Below, in pieces: positions 44,402-52,940 of a stretch of DNA of 64,000 bases (positions are counted from its first letter, which is position 1; every line of letters begins with the position of its first letter). The notes under the pieces are model-generated. The model had not been told where the DNA came from and did no database searches. It was given only the letters and a program-made list of their open reading frames with translations. The position numbers were made by a program, and so were the translations under genes. The DNA lies in contig NZ_JAOBTQ010000001.1 in NCBI RefSeq assembly GCF_033366695.1, positions 7,006,001-7,070,000 on the forward strand, read 5' to 3'. The DNA is from Streptomyces sp. SCL15-4 (GTDB lineage Bacteria; Actinomycetota; Actinomycetes; Streptomycetales; Streptomycetaceae).

Positions 44402-45373
44402 ATGCAGGCATGGCAAGTGCACGAGAACGGCGAGCCGAGCGAGGTGATGCGCCTGGCGGAGACGGAGCGGCCCACGCCCGGTCCCGGCCAGGTGCTGCTG
44501 CGGGTGCGCGCCGCCAACGTCAACTTCCCCGACGCGCTGCTGTGCCGGGGCCAGTACCAGGTGCGCCCGCCGCTGCCCTTCACGCCCGGCGTGGAGATCT
44601 GCGGCGAGACCGAGGACGGCCGCCGGGTGATCGCCAACCCCGCGCTGCCGTACGGCGGTTTCGCCGAGTACGCCGTCGCCGACGCCCGCGCCCTGCTTCC
44701 CGCGCCGGACGCGCTGGACGACGCCGAGGCCGCCGCCCTGCACATCGGCTACCAGACCGGCTGGTTCGGCCTGCACCGGCGCGCCCGCCTGGCGGCCGGG
44801 GAGACCCTGCTCGTGCACGCCGCCGCCGGAGGCGTGGGCAGCGCCGCCGTCCAGCTCGGCAAGGCGGCCGGCGCCACCGTGATCGGTGTGGTGGGCGGCG
44901 CCCGGAAGGCCGACGTCGCCCGGGAACTGGGCTGCGACGTGGTGATCGACCGGCGCGCCGAGGACGTCGTCGCCGCCGTGAAGGAGGCCACCGGCGGCCG
45001 GGGCGCCGACGTGGTCTACGACCCGGTCGGCGGCGAGGCCTACACCCAGTCCGCCAAGGTCGTCGCCTTCGAGGGCCGGATCGTCGTCGTCGGCTTCGCC
45101 GGCGGTACCATCCCCGCCCCCGCCCTCAACCACGCCCTGGTGAAGAACTACTCGATCCTCGGCCTGCACTGGGGCCTGTACAACACCAAGAACCCGGAGC
45201 TGGTCCGGCACTGTCACGAGCAGCTCACCGAGCTGGCCGCGCGGGGCGCGGTGCGGCCGCTGGTCAGCGAGCGGGTGCCGCTCGCCGGCGCGGCCGGTGC
45301 CGTACAGCGGGTCGCCGACGGGGTGACCACCGGCCGGATCGCCGTCGTACCGGAGAACGGAGCCGCCGCATGA
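44402..45373 (+). CDS. NADPH:quinone oxidoreductase-like MDR protein
   Basis: A 323-residue zinc-free medium-chain reductase: MQAWQVHENGEPSEVMRLAE, RVRAANVNFPDALLCRGQYQ, ALHIGYQTGWFGLHRRARLA and AAAGGVGSAAVQLGKAAGA (Rossmann). It lacks the structural zinc Cys cluster, so it is a QOR/enoyl-reductase-type enzyme. First gene of a three-gene coupled operon with two acyl-CoA dehydrogenases; an enoyl-CoA or quinone substrate is possible. Confidence 0.9.
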   Translation: MQAWQVHENGEPSEVMRLAETERPTPGPGQVLLRVRAANVNFPDALLCRGQYQVRPPLPFTPGVEICGETEDGRRVIANPALPYGGFAEYAVADARALLPAPDALDDAEAAALHIGYQTGWFGLHRRARLAAGETLLVHAAAGGVGSAAVQLGKAAGATVIGVVGGARKADVARELGCDVVIDRRAEDVVAAVKEATGGRGADVVYDPVGGEAYTQSAKVVAFEGRIVVVGFAGGTIPAPALNHALVKNYSILGLHWGLYNTKNPELVRHCHEQLTELAARGAVRPLVSERVPLAGAAGAVQRVADGVTTGRIAVVPENGAAA

Positions 45374-46551
45374 CCGACACCGAAGAACTGCGCAGCCGCA
45401 CCCGGGAGTTCCTCGCGCAGCACCCGCCCGCGAGCACCGACCGCCTGGACTTCCTGCGGGCCCGGTTCGACGCCGGCCTCGCCTGGGTGCACTACCCGGA
45501 GGGCCTCGGCGGCCTCGGCGCCCCGCGCTCCCTCCAGGCCGTCGTGGAGGCCGAGCTGGAGGCCGCCGGCGCCCCCGACAACGACCCCCGGCGCATCGGC
45601 ATCGGCCTCGGCATGGCCGCGCCGACCCTCCTCGCGTACGGCACCGAGGAGCAGAAGCGGCGCTATCTGCGGCCCCTGTGGACCGGGGAGGAGGTCTGGT
45701 GCCAGCTGTTCAGCGAGCCCGGCGCCGGCTCCGACCTGGCCGCGCTCGGCACCCGGGCGGTCCGTGAAGGCGACGGATGGGTGGTCGACGGGCAGAAGGT
45801 GTGGACCTCCAGCGCCCATCTCGCCCGCTGGGCCATCCTGATCGCCCGCACCGACCCGGGCGTGCCCAAGCACCAGGGCATCACCTACTTCGTCTGCGAC
45901 ATGACCGACCCGGGCGTGGAGGTCCGGCCGCTGCGCCAGATCACCGGCGAGGCCGAGTTCAACGAGGTCTTCCTCACCGGCGTCCGCATCCCCGACGACC
46001 GCCGCCTCGGCGCGGTCGGCGACGGCTGGCGGGTCGCCCAGACCACGCTCAACAACGAACGCGTCGCCATCGGCGGCATGGCCCAGCCCCGCGAGGGCGG
46101 CATGATCGGCCCCGTCGCGAAGACCTGGCGCGAACGCCCGGAACTGCGCACCCACGAACTGCACCAGCGGCTGCTGACGCTGTGGGTGGAGGCCGAGGTG
46201 GCCCGGTTCACCAGCGAGCGGCTGCGCCAGCAGCTCGTCGCCGGCCAGCCCGGACCCGAGGGCGCCGGCATGAAGCTCGCCTTCGCCCGCCTCAACCAGG
46301 AGATCAGCGGCCTGGAGGTGGAACTGCGGGGCGAAGAGGGCCTGTTGTACGACGACTGGACCATGCGCCGACCCGAACACGTCGACTTCACCGGACGCGA
46401 CGCCGGCTACCGCTATCTGCGCTCCAAGGGCAACAGCATCGAGGGCGGCACCAGCGAGGTGCTGCTGAACATCGTGGCCGAGCGCGTCCTGGGCCTGCCC
46501 GCCGAGCCGCGCACCGACAAGGACGTCGCCTGGAAGGACCTCGCCCGATGA
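45370..46551 (+). CDS. Acyl-CoA dehydrogenase (first of pair)
   Basis: A 393-residue acyl-CoA dehydrogenase: WVHYPEGLGGLGAPRSLQAV, WCQLFSEPGAGSDLAALGTR, VDGQKVWTSSAHLARWAILI, LRQITGEAEFNEVFLTGVRI, and the C-terminal SIEGGTSEVLLNIVAERVLG. The first domain is short, and the C-terminal half has the divergent layout of steroid/acyl FadE-type heterotetramers. ATGA overlaps on both sides, so it is strictly coupled to the quinone reductase and to the next dehydrogenase. Confidence 0.9.
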   Translation: MTDTEELRSRTREFLAQHPPASTDRLDFLRARFDAGLAWVHYPEGLGGLGAPRSLQAVVEAELEAAGAPDNDPRRIGIGLGMAAPTLLAYGTEEQKRRYLRPLWTGEEVWCQLFSEPGAGSDLAALGTRAVREGDGWVVDGQKVWTSSAHLARWAILIARTDPGVPKHQGITYFVCDMTDPGVEVRPLRQITGEAEFNEVFLTGVRIPDDRRLGAVGDGWRVAQTTLNNERVAIGGMAQPREGGMIGPVAKTWRERPELRTHELHQRLLTLWVEAEVARFTSERLRQQLVAGQPGPEGAGMKLAFARLNQEISGLEVELRGEEGLLYDDWTMRRPEHVDFTGRDAGYRYLRSKGNSIEGGTSEVLLNIVAERVLGLPAEPRTDKDVAWKDLAR

Positions 46552-47621
46552 CGGATCTGCTGTACTCCGAGGAGGAAGAGGCGCTGCGCGCCGCCGTCCG
46601 CGACCTGCTCACGGACCACTGCGCACCGGCCGGCGTGCTCGCCCGCACCGAGTCGGACGCGCCTCACGACCGCGCCCTGTGGAAGTCCCTCGCCGAGGAC
46701 ATGGGCCTGGCCGGTCTCCTGGTGCCCGAGGAGCAGGGCGGCCAGGGCGCCTCCCACCGCGAGGCGGCCGTCGTCCTGGAGGAGCTGGGCCGGGCCGTTG
46801 CCCCGGTGCCGTACCTCACCAGCGCGGTCGTGGCCACCGAGGCACTGCTCGCCTGCGGCGACGGCGAACTGCTGGGACGGCTGGCCTCCGGGCGGACCAT
46901 CGGCGCCCTGGCGGTCGGCCTGCACACCGGCCCGGCCGCCGGCATCAGGACCGTCCGGGCGGAGAACGGCACCCTGCACGGCGAGCTGACCGGGATCGCG
47001 GACGCGGCCGCCGCCGACGTGCTGCTCGTCCCGGCCGACGACGGCGGCCTGTACGCCGTCGCCGCCGATGCCGCGACGGTCCTGCCGCAGACCTCCCTGG
47101 ACCTGACCCGGCCGCTGGCCACCGTACGGCTCGCGGGCGCCGCCGGCCGCCGCGTCGGGGACGCAGGGCCCGCCGTGCGCCGGGCCCTGCGCGCCGCCGC
47201 CGGACTGCTCGCGGCCGAACAGCTCGGGGTCGCCGACTGGGCGCTGACGGAGACGGTCCGCTATCTGAAGGAGCGCAAGCAGTTCAACCGGCCGGTCGGC
47301 GGTTTCCAGGCGCTCAAGCACCGGCTGGCCCGGCTGTGGCTGGAGGTGGTCCACCTGAGGGCCGCCGCCCGCGCCGCCGCCGACGCCCTCGCCTCCGGAA
47401 AGGACACCGACGTCACGGTGGCCGTCGCCCAGGCCTACGCCGCCCCCGTCGCCGTACGCGCCACCGAGGAGGCGCTGCAACTGCACGGCGGGATCGGCAT
47501 GACCTGGGAACACCCCGTCCACCTGTATCTGAAGCGGGCCAAGGCGGACTCGATCGCCTACGGCACGGCGGGCGCCCACCGCGAGGCGCTGGCCGCACTG
47601 GTCGACCTCCAGGCCCCGTGA
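46548..47621 (+). CDS. Acyl-CoA dehydrogenase (second of pair)
   Basis: A 357-residue acyl-CoA dehydrogenase: YSEEEEALRAAVRDLLTDHC, MGLAGLLVPEEQGGQGASHR, EELGRAVAPVPYLTSAVVAT, YLKERKQFNRPVGGFQALKH and EALQLHGGIGMTWEHPVHLY. The middle substrate/FAD beta domain is reduced. Paired short dehydrogenases like this often form alpha2beta2 enzymes acting on bulky CoA esters. Starts in ATGA overlap. Confidence 0.9.
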   Translation: MTDLLYSEEEEALRAAVRDLLTDHCAPAGVLARTESDAPHDRALWKSLAEDMGLAGLLVPEEQGGQGASHREAAVVLEELGRAVAPVPYLTSAVVATEALLACGDGELLGRLASGRTIGALAVGLHTGPAAGIRTVRAENGTLHGELTGIADAAAADVLLVPADDGGLYAVAADAATVLPQTSLDLTRPLATVRLAGAAGRRVGDAGPAVRRALRAAAGLLAAEQLGVADWALTETVRYLKERKQFNRPVGGFQALKHRLARLWLEVVHLRAAARAAADALASGKDTDVTVAVAQAYAAPVAVRATEEALQLHGGIGMTWEHPVHLYLKRAKADSIAYGTAGAHREALAALVDLQAP

Positions 47622-47636
47622 CGGTCCCCCGGTGAA

Positions 47637-47658
47637 GCCCGCCCCACCCGGGGCGGGC
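47637..47658 (+). terminator. Terminator of the acyl-CoA dehydrogenase operon
   Basis: GCCCGCCCC (47637-47645), loop ACCC, GGGGCGGGC (47650-47658), 16 nt after the stop. Confidence 0.7.
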
Positions 47659-47770
47659 CTTCCGCGCGCCCGAAGTGAACAGCACGCCAACTCCCCGTCG
47701 CACGGGATCCCTTGGGGCGCACCCGCACGCATACTCTCCCCGGTCCCCATCATCCCCAGGGAGGCAGCGC

Positions 47771-48637
47771 ATGGCCCTCACCACCCGTCGCGGAGCCCTC
47801 ACCACCCTCGGCGCCGCCCTCGCCGGCACCCTCGCCCTGCCCGCGAGCGACGCGCTGGCCGGTGAACGCCGGCGGCGGCCCCGCCCGCTGTGGCAGGCCC
47901 ACGCCCACAACGACTACGCCCACCCGCGGCCCCTCCACGACGCCCTCGACCACCGCTTCGGCAGCGTCGAAGCCGACATCTTCCTCGTCGGCGACCAGCT
48001 CCTCGTCGGCCACGAGGCATCCGGCCTCGACCCGTCCCGCACCCTGGAATCCCTCTACCTGGAGCCGCTGGCCGCCCGGGTCGCCGCCCACCACGGCTCC
48101 GTCTACCGGGGCCGGCACCGCCCGCTGCAGCTACTCGTCGACATCAAGACCGAGGGCTCCGCGGCCTACCTCGCGCTCGACCGCCGGCTGCGCCGCCACC
48201 CGCGCCTGTTCACCCGGTACGTGCACGGCCGCGTCCACCCGGGACCGGTCACCGTCGTCGTCTCCGGGGACCGGGCGGCCCGTACGCCGATGGCCGCGCA
48301 GACCGAGCGGCACGCCTTCTACGACGGCCGGCTCACCGACCTGGCCGCCGCCTCCGCCCCCGCCTCCCTCATCCCGCTCATCAGCGACAACTGGACGCAG
48401 AACTTCACCTGGACGGGCAGCGGGACGTTCCCGGACGCCGAGCGGCGAAAGCTGCGGACCCTCACCGCCGCCGCGCACGCGCGCGGGCAGCGAATCCGGT
48501 TCTGGGCCACGCCCGACACCGCCGGTCCGGCCCGCGACGCGCTGTGGAGCGAGCTGCTGGCCGCCGGGGTGGACCACCTCAACACCGACGACCTCGCCGG
48601 GCTGGAGGCCTTCCTCGACGCCCGCGCCTCCGTGTAA
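47771..48637 (+). CDS. Exported PI-PLC-like phosphodiesterase-fold protein
   Basis: A 288-residue exported protein: Tat-like start MALTTRRGALTTLGAALAGT ending LPASDALAG, then WQAHAHNDYAHPRPLHDALD, FGSVEADIFLVGDQLLVGHE, LQLLVDIKTEGSAAYLALDR, and RIRFWATPDTAGPARDALWS followed by GVDHLNTDDLAGLEAFL. This is the TIM-barrel of PI-specific phospholipase C / GDPD-like proteins (catalytic His in HNDY and GHE). Substrate unknown. ATG at 47771 follows GGGAGG. Confidence 0.85.
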   Translation: MALTTRRGALTTLGAALAGTLALPASDALAGERRRRPRPLWQAHAHNDYAHPRPLHDALDHRFGSVEADIFLVGDQLLVGHEASGLDPSRTLESLYLEPLAARVAAHHGSVYRGRHRPLQLLVDIKTEGSAAYLALDRRLRRHPRLFTRYVHGRVHPGPVTVVVSGDRAARTPMAAQTERHAFYDGRLTDLAAASAPASLIPLISDNWTQNFTWTGSGTFPDAERRKLRTLTAAAHARGQRIRFWATPDTAGPARDALWSELLAAGVDHLNTDDLAGLEAFLDARASV

Positions 48638-48739
48638 GACCACACGATCGGCGGACACGTCAGCCGCCCGGACGAACCCTCCGCTACGTCACACTTGCGC
48701 CCGAAACGCCGCACATGGGGCGTAGCGGAGGAGGTTCCG

Positions 48740-48934
48740 ATGGCGATTTCCATCTCTGTGGTGCTGCTGCTCCTGGTCCTGGTCGTGATCTTCATGCGCA
48801 GTGGCGCGCTGAAGGTCTCCCACGGCCTGGTCTGCATGCTGTTCGGCTTCTACATGGCCTGCACGAGCATGGCGCCCACCATCCACAGCGGACTTTCCGC
48901 GACCGCCGACCTGGTGAGCAGCCTGCGGCCCTGA
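48740..48934 (+). CDS. Small conserved membrane protein
   Basis: A 64-residue protein from the ATG at 48740 (GGAGGAGG upstream): MAISISVVLLLLVLVVIFMR, SGALKVSHGLVCMLFGFYMA, CTSMAPTIHSGLSATADLVS. Two membrane spans with a short Lys-containing loop. No family identified. It ends 12 bp before the convergent glycosidase gene. Confidence 0.72.
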   Translation: MAISISVVLLLLVLVVIFMRSGALKVSHGLVCMLFGFYMACTSMAPTIHSGLSATADLVSSLRP

Positions 48935-48946
48935 CCCGGCCGGGCC

Positions 48947-50185
48947 TCAGCCCGCCGAGAAGACGCCGACGCCGTTGGGCACGGGGCGCTCGGTGCCGCC
49001 GCTGGGGTGGTTGCGCACGGTCACGGCGGAGGCACCCGCGTCGCGGGTCACCATCTCCGTCGAGCCGCCGCCGTCCAGGTTGAACGCGTCGGAGGCGCCC
49101 AGCGACCGCATGACGTCCGCCTCCTCGTGGACGGTCAGCCCCGAGCGGTAGTCCGCGCCCCCGTCCAGCGCCAGGAGCAGCAGCTGCCGGCCACCGCCCT
49201 TGACGCCCACGGCCGTGCGCACCGCCGAGGTCTCGTCGTCCAGCCCGGACAGCGGGGCGCCGCCGCGGACGACCGGGAAGCCGCCGACGGCGAACGCGTA
49301 CGGCACCCCGGACGAGGCCGCCGTCAGGCCGTGCGTGATCCGCACCGGGTCGCCGACCGACAGCTCGCGCAGCTCGCGCGCGCCCTCCTCGCGGCCCACC
49401 AGGACCGTGGTGTCCGCGGGGATCGCGCCGCCGCCCGGAGTGCCGGACGCGGAGACCACCCGGCCGTCGCGCACCTTCACCTCGTAGGTGTCCTCGCTGC
49501 ACGGAGCCGAGCGCTGGGTGTCGGTGCCGCACACGGCGCGCTCGCGGGAGGCACCGCCCCAGCGCGCGGTGAACGCGCCGACGGAGCCCACCGGCAGCGC
49601 GTACTGGTTGAGGCCCTTCAGCGGCAGCTCTCCTTCCGGTGTGACGGCCGAGCCGGTGAGGGAGAGCCGGTCCAGGCGGGCCCGCCGGTCGGTGCCCACC
49701 CCGAGCACCTCGCGGGTGTCGGTGCCCGGGGGCAGCGCCGGCCCGAACCGCTGACCCTTCGGCACCGCCGCCTTGAGCACCTGCCCGTTCGCGACGGCCG
49801 GTCCCACGGGCGCGCCGGTGGCGTCCACGCCCGGGTGCTGGGTCTCGGTGATGTGGAAGAAGTCGCCGTTCACCCCGGCGACCGCACCGGCCGAGTCCGC
49901 CAGCCGGGAGACCGTCGCCCGGGCCGCCACCGTGCCCGGATACAGCAGATCGACGCGGACGTGCGGGTTGCCCAGGTCCACCGTGAGCAGGTGGACGCGG
50001 GCCGTGCCCTTCGCCGCGTCGACGTCGAACTGCCGGTAGGTGACGCCCGGTGCGATCCGCCGGCCCGCCGGTGCGGCGCCGGCCGGCGCCGCACCCGCCA
50101 GGGCCGCGCCGGCCAGCACACCGAGCGCCGTGGCCGTCGTGAGAACCGCTCTGCCCGCCGCCGAACGCGCGCCGCGTCTGGTCAC
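48947..50185 (-). CDS. Secreted phosphodiester glycosidase (NAGPA-domain) protein
   Basis: A 412-residue exported protein: basic start and Ala-rich signal (VLTTATALGVLAGAALAGAA), then an NAGPA / phosphodiester glycosidase domain with VAGVNGDFFHITETQHPGVD, AVGVKGGGRQLLLLALDGGA and DAFNLDGGGSTEMVTRDAGA. The family cleaves sugars linked to phosphate (N-acetylglucosamine-phosphodiester in animals; cell-wall glycopolymers are proposed in bacteria). The GTG at 50185 follows AGGAGG. It may act on teichoic-type polymers. Confidence 0.85.
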   Translation of the reverse strand: MTRRGARSAAGRAVLTTATALGVLAGAALAGAAPAGAAPAGRRIAPGVTYRQFDVDAAKGTARVHLLTVDLGNPHVRVDLLYPGTVAARATVSRLADSAGAVAGVNGDFFHITETQHPGVDATGAPVGPAVANGQVLKAAVPKGQRFGPALPPGTDTREVLGVGTDRRARLDRLSLTGSAVTPEGELPLKGLNQYALPVGSVGAFTARWGGASRERAVCGTDTQRSAPCSEDTYEVKVRDGRVVSASGTPGGGAIPADTTVLVGREEGARELRELSVGDPVRITHGLTAASSGVPYAFAVGGFPVVRGGAPLSGLDDETSAVRTAVGVKGGGRQLLLLALDGGADYRSGLTVHEEADVMRSLGASDAFNLDGGGSTEMVTRDAGASAVTVRNHPSGGTERPVPNGVGVFSAG

Positions 50186-50260
50186 CGTGCCTCCTGATGC
50201 CTCGTCAACCGCCCCCGTGTGCAGGGGCAGTGCAGCAGAATCGGGCGACCGGCGGTACGC

Positions 50261-50620
50261 CTACGCGTCGACGACGCGGGAACGGGTGAGAAAACGTACC
50301 CCCTCGGGTGCCTCCAGCGAGAAGCCGCTGCCGCGTCCCGGGACGACGTCCACGATCAACCGGGTGTGGCTCCACGCCTGGTACTGGCCGCGTGCCATCC
50401 AGAACGTCACGGGCTCCGGCACCCCCGCCACGGCCAGCTCCGCCAGCAGCACGTCCGAACCGCCGGTGCGGAACTCGCCGTCGGGGTAGCACATCGGGGC
50501 GCTGCCGTCGCAGCAGCCGCCGGACTGGTGGAACATCAGCGGGCCGTGCTCGGCCCGCAGCCGGCGCACCAGCTCCGCGGCGCGCGGGGTGAGTTCGACG
50601 CGCGGGGTCTCCTGTGCCAT
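50261..50620 (-). CDS. DUF779 protein
   Basis: A 119-residue DUF779 protein: GPLMFHQSGGCCDGSAPMCY with a CC pair and further Cys, VTFWMARGQYQAWSHTRLIV and FSLEAPEGVRFLTRSRVV. Members are often beside aldehyde dehydrogenases and are believed to bind metal through the Cys residues. No such gene is adjacent here. ATG at 50620. Confidence 0.85.
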   Translation of the reverse strand: MAQETPRVELTPRAAELVRRLRAEHGPLMFHQSGGCCDGSAPMCYPDGEFRTGGSDVLLAELAVAGVPEPVTFWMARGQYQAWSHTRLIVDVVPGRGSGFSLEAPEGVRFLTRSRVVDA

Positions 50621-50716
50621 GGCACCGTCCCTGACAGCCCGGGGATGGATTTTCCGCGTACCAGTCTCACGGGGTCTCAGGAGCGCGTCCAGAGCGCGGT
50701 GTTGACCGATTCCGGT

Positions 50717-52156
50717 CTACTGCGGACCGACGCGCCGTGCCAGCAGGGCGTACGTGCCCGAGGCCACCGCCAGCCCGGCCGGCAGGGCCAGGTCGACGCC
50801 GAGGGCGGCCGCCACCGGCCCGGTGCAGACGCTGTCGACGCACAGCGCGGAGGCCGTCACACCCGCCGTCAGCGCCAGCGCCCCGGCCGCGTTGACGCCG
50901 CCGGTGTACCAGAACGGCCCGCCGGGCGACTCGTCGGCGAGGGCGGGGCCGTCGTAACGGCCCCGGCGCAGCAGGATGTCCGTGGCGTAGACGGCCGTGG
51001 CGGGGCCGAGCAGCAGCACGGTCAGCTGGAGCACATCGCCGACGGTGTCCAGGAAGTCGGAGACCAGCAGCGCGTACAGGGTGAGCGCCACGGCCACCGC
51101 GCCGTCCACCAGGACGCTGAGCGTGCGCCGGATGCGCAGGCCGACGGCCTGGAGGGCGAGACCGGCGCTGTAGGACGTCAGCGCGTTCAGCGCGATGGTG
51201 CCGAGGACCAGCGCGAACAGGAACACCGGGCGGAACCAGCCGGGCAGCAGCCGCTGGAGCGAGGACTCCGGGTCGTTCATGTCGACGGCGGTCGCGGCAC
51301 AGGCGCCGATGCCGCACACCAGGACGCTCGGCACGAAGCCGCCGAGCGCCGTCCAGCCGGCCACCGCCTTCGCGGGCGTGGCGCGCGGCAGATAGCGGGA
51401 GAAGTCCGCGCTGGTGGTGTACGACAGCGGGCCCGAGGCGATGAGGGCGATCCCGGCGGACACGGCCGCCCACAGGTCCCTGCCGGTCAGCGGCGTCGCG
51501 GGGGCGTAGCCGAAGTCGGTGTGCCGCAGCACCGCGACGCCCACCACGGCGAACACCGCCGACAGCGCCAGGGTGATCGGCAGGTAGAGCCGGACGATCG
51601 CGGCATGGCCGTAGACGCCGATGGCGAGCGTGACGGCCGCGATCAGCACCACGACGGCCGCCTTGGTCCCGGCGTTCACCGGCAGGCCCGCCCGGTCCAC
51701 CAGCGAGAAGGCCGCGGTCGCCGCCGCCGCGAGGTTCAGCGCGAAGTAGCACACGGAGATCAGCCAGCCGGTCACCGCGTTGTTCACCCGGTTCCCGCGC
51801 ACCCCGTACAGCGCCCGGGTCACCACCTCGCTCGGCGCGCCCGCCACCGGGCCCGGCACCGCCAGCAGGCCGGTGAGCAGCCAGAACAGATTGCCCACGA
51901 CGATCACCGCGAGCGCCTGCCACAGGTTCAGCCCCATCAGCACCAGCGCGCCGCCCACCACCAGGCTCAGGTAGTTGACGTTCGCGGCGGCCCACACGGA
52001 GAACAGCTCCCGGGGCCGGCCCCGGCGCGCGGAGTCCGGGATGTGGTCGATGCCGTGCGCCTCGACACCGGCGTGCCCGGGGGCCCGGGAGGCGGCGGCG
52101 GAGCCGTCGGACGCGGGCCGGGCGCCGGGGTGCGGGTCGGGAAGCGTGGACGCCAT
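50717..52156 (-). CDS. NCS1-family purine/cytosine permease
   Basis: A 479-residue permease with about 12 membrane helices: ELFSVWAAANVNYLSLVVGG is the NCS1 N-terminal signature, then TRALYGVRGNRVNNAVTGWL, GHAAIVRLYLPITLALSAVF and SYTTSADFSRYLPRATPAKA. It imports nucleobases, hydantoins or related compounds with Na+ or H+. Divergent from a TetR gene across a 43-bp dyad that overlaps both promoters, so it is presumably its target. Confidence 0.9.
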   Translation of the reverse strand: MASTLPDPHPGARPASDGSAAASRAPGHAGVEAHGIDHIPDSARRGRPRELFSVWAAANVNYLSLVVGGALVLMGLNLWQALAVIVVGNLFWLLTGLLAVPGPVAGAPSEVVTRALYGVRGNRVNNAVTGWLISVCYFALNLAAAATAAFSLVDRAGLPVNAGTKAAVVVLIAAVTLAIGVYGHAAIVRLYLPITLALSAVFAVVGVAVLRHTDFGYAPATPLTGRDLWAAVSAGIALIASGPLSYTTSADFSRYLPRATPAKAVAGWTALGGFVPSVLVCGIGACAATAVDMNDPESSLQRLLPGWFRPVFLFALVLGTIALNALTSYSAGLALQAVGLRIRRTLSVLVDGAVAVALTLYALLVSDFLDTVGDVLQLTVLLLGPATAVYATDILLRRGRYDGPALADESPGGPFWYTGGVNAAGALALTAGVTASALCVDSVCTGPVAAALGVDLALPAGLAVASGTYALLARRVGPQ

Positions 52157-52192
52157 GGAGCCTCCGGAGGCGGTGGGATGGGCCTGGCCGCT

Positions 52193-52235
52193 TATTGAGC
52201 AGGTGACCAGTTGCGTATTGGTCGCACACTCAATA
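52193..52235. promoter_or_regulatory. 43-bp nested dyad between permease and TetR genes
   Basis: TATTGAG (52193-52199)/CTCAATA (52229-52235) and, with the same centre at 52214, GACCA (52205-52209)/TGGTC (52219-52223). A promoter TTGCGT (52211-52216), 17 bp, TAGCAT (52234-52239) lies in it and puts the TetR transcript start at its ATG (52247), leaderless. Two bound TetR dimers are plausible. Confidence 0.7.
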
Positions 52236-52246
52236 GCATCGCCGTC

Positions 52247-52882
52247 ATGTCGTCAAGCGTTCAGCGCAAGCGCATTCGCAAGGACCCCGCCGCCCGGCGG
52301 GCGGAGATCGTCGCCGCCGCCGCGGCCGTCGCCCTCGCCGAGGGCCTGGAGTGCGTCACCCTCCGCCGGATCGCCGAGGAACTCGCCGTCCGCCCCGGGC
52401 TGATCAGCCACTACTTCCCCTCGGCCGAGGACCTGGTCGCCGAGGCGTTCGGCTGCGCGGCGACCGGCGAACTCGACCGCCTCCTCCCGGCCGAGCGCGC
52501 CGGACGTACGCCCACCGGGGACCTGGCCCGCTTCCTCGCCCACACCTCCGGCGAGGCGTACGACGCGCTCAGCCGGCTGTGGATCAACGCCCGCCACCTC
52601 AGCCGCTACCGGCCCGTCCTCCGCGGCCGGGTCGCCGAGCAGGAGGCCGCCTGGCGCGGCCGGCTGGAAACCCTGGTCCGGGACGGCGTGGCGGCCGGCG
52701 AGTTCGCCACCGACGACCCGTCGGCGGTCGCCGTGCAGATCCTCGTCGTCCTCGACGGCCTGGGCGTCCACGCCAACACCGCGACACCCGAGCGCCCGGC
52801 CGCGGTCCTGCGCATGCCTCGCACCACGGCGGAGCGGGAACTCGGGCTGCGTCCCGGCACGCTCGACGAAGCCGCCGCCTGA
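52247..52882 (+). CDS. TetR-family regulator
   Basis: A 211-residue TetR: MSSSVQRKRIRKDPAARRAE, ALAEGLECVTLRRIAEELAV then RPGLISHYFPSAEDLVAEAF is the DNA-binding domain; the rest is a helical ligand domain. The start at 52247 is chosen from the promoter spacing rather than an upstream TTG. It is divergent from the permease and 58 bp before an amidohydrolase, so it likely controls both in response to a nitrogen compound. Confidence 0.9.
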   Translation: MSSSVQRKRIRKDPAARRAEIVAAAAAVALAEGLECVTLRRIAEELAVRPGLISHYFPSAEDLVAEAFGCAATGELDRLLPAERAGRTPTGDLARFLAHTSGEAYDALSRLWINARHLSRYRPVLRGRVAEQEAAWRGRLETLVRDGVAAGEFATDDPSAVAVQILVVLDGLGVHANTATPERPAAVLRMPRTTAERELGLRPGTLDEAAA

Positions 52883-52940
52883 TCCACCCGCCCCCGCGCC
52901 CCTCATGTCCCCGCGCCCTCCCGTGAGCGAAGGAGCCCCT

